The notes beneath the pieces were generated by a model, which did not search any database, had not been told where the DNA came from, and saw only the letters and a list, made by a program, of their open reading frames with translations. From JAZNOQ01 sp045589215 (lineage in GTDB: Bacteria; Bacillota; Clostridia; Oscillospirales; CAG-272), in contig JAZNOQ010000092.1 in assembly GCA_045589215.1 (NCBI GenBank), positions 1 through 21,323 on the forward strand: a stretch of 21,323 nucleotides of DNA, written 5' to 3'. Positions within the stretch are counted from its first letter, which is position 1; each line of letters opens with the position of its first letter. A program made the translations under genes and the position numbers. This document shows positions 21,045 through 21,323 of this stretch, piece by piece.

Positions 21045-21073
21045 TTGACAAAAGAAAAACGATGTGATATAAT
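21045..21073 (+). promoter_or_regulatory. Tandem promoter P1 (probable rRNA operon)
   Basis: A perfect TTGACA (21045-21050), 17 bases, TATAAT (21068-21073). Upstream, 21003-21040 carries phased A-tracts (GAAAAATTTCGAAAAAACT, then CAAAAAC runs) resembling UP elements. Confidence 0.88.
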
Positions 21074-21204
21074 GTGCAGGCTGTCACGGAAAAGGGACAG
21101 CAAAAACCGCATAAGAGAAGGCAGGAAGACAGGCAAGGGAAAAGCTTTGCGGAGGTTCTGAAGAAAAAACTTCAAAATTTCCGAAAAAACTTTTCAAAAA
21201 CCTA

Positions 21205-21233
21205 TTGACAAGCCCCTTGTGGTGTGGTATAAT
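21205..21233 (+). promoter_or_regulatory. Tandem promoter P2 (probable rRNA operon)
   Basis: A perfect TTGACA (21205-21210), 17 bases, TATAAT (21228-21233) with TGG before it (extended -10). Its upstream A-tract module (21178-21203) resembles that of P1. The two -35 boxes are 160 bases apart. Confidence 0.9.
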
Positions 21234-21323
21234 AACAAGGTCGGCGCGCGAAAAGGCGCACGGCAAACGGTCATTGAAAATTGAACAATAAGAGATGAAG
21301 TACAAAGCAACGACTTGCGGATC
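21234..21323 (+). other. Probable 16S rRNA leader, cut by the window edge
   Basis: After P2 there is no ribosome site or open frame. TCATTGAAAATTGAACAATA (21272-21291) resembles the boxA-like leader motif commonly found before 16S genes in Firmicutes. The mature 16S is not reached, so this is inference from promoters plus leader. Confidence 0.55.

Overview
The window looks like chromosome from an uncultured, fairly GC-rich member of the Clostridia (Bacillota). The reasons are AGGAGG-type ribosome-binding sites, frequent GTG/TTG starts, textbook TTGACA-17-TATAAT promoters, and a gene set typical of that class: a paired YmfF/YmfH M16 peptidase locus, DUF1934, DUF6062, an MnmM/YtqB methyltransferase and a BofC-like protein. 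I see no phage, integrase, transposase, CRISPR array or tRNA gene. Genus and habitat cannot be read from the sequence; the hemicellulose genes fit a plant-fibre-degrading gut or rumen bacterium.

Layout. 1-1422 (-) is the N-terminal two thirds of a class A penicillin-binding protein, cut by the window edge. It is divergent from a membrane-anchored BofC-like protein (1598-2083), followed by a terminator, a possible small antisense RNA, and a PAP2-like membrane protein (2261-2887, -). About 1 kb without a gene (2888-3895) holds an unusually dense run of short perfect hairpins, organised as REP/MITE-like mosaic repeats. A strong promoter at 3783-3811 then drives a tightly coupled six-gene operon (3896-10826): DUF1934, ymfF, ymfH, lgt, folD and a large unknown membrane protein. 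Most junctions overlap by 4-8 bases.

Convergent to that operon, a leftward group (14020 down to 10900) encodes a DUF6062 zinc-site protein, MnmM and a membrane-anchored D,D-carboxypeptidase with a cytoplasmic zinc ribbon. A face-to-face promoter pair at 14069-14138 separates this group from a rightward AEC-family transporter, a CE15-like glucuronoyl esterase, a CsoR-type copper-sensor repressor and a GT4 glycolipid-type glycosyltransferase. A second copy of the mosaic repeat (18139-18233) lies between the glycosyltransferase and a GH10 xylanase-like gene (-). The xylanase is divergent from an AraC-family regulator, and their shared promoter region has a striking dyad plus 21-bp-spaced direct repeats. 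After a small membrane protein, the window ends in two tandem near-consensus promoters with A-tract upstream modules. They look like the leader of a ribosomal RNA operon that would start just past the right edge.

How the genes work together. One set concerns the cell envelope: PBP, PAP2-like protein, Lgt, VanY-type carboxypeptidase and GT4. Another is a small hemicellulose module: CE15 esterase, GH10 and AraC regulator. Neither enzyme of this module has a visible signal peptide, which suggests they work on imported oligosaccharides. The most unusual material is non-coding: the palindrome-swapping repeat family, the xylanase/AraC operator, the candidate small RNA at 2094-2191, and the possible Shine-Dalgarno-sequestering leader of the ymfF-lgt-folD operon.
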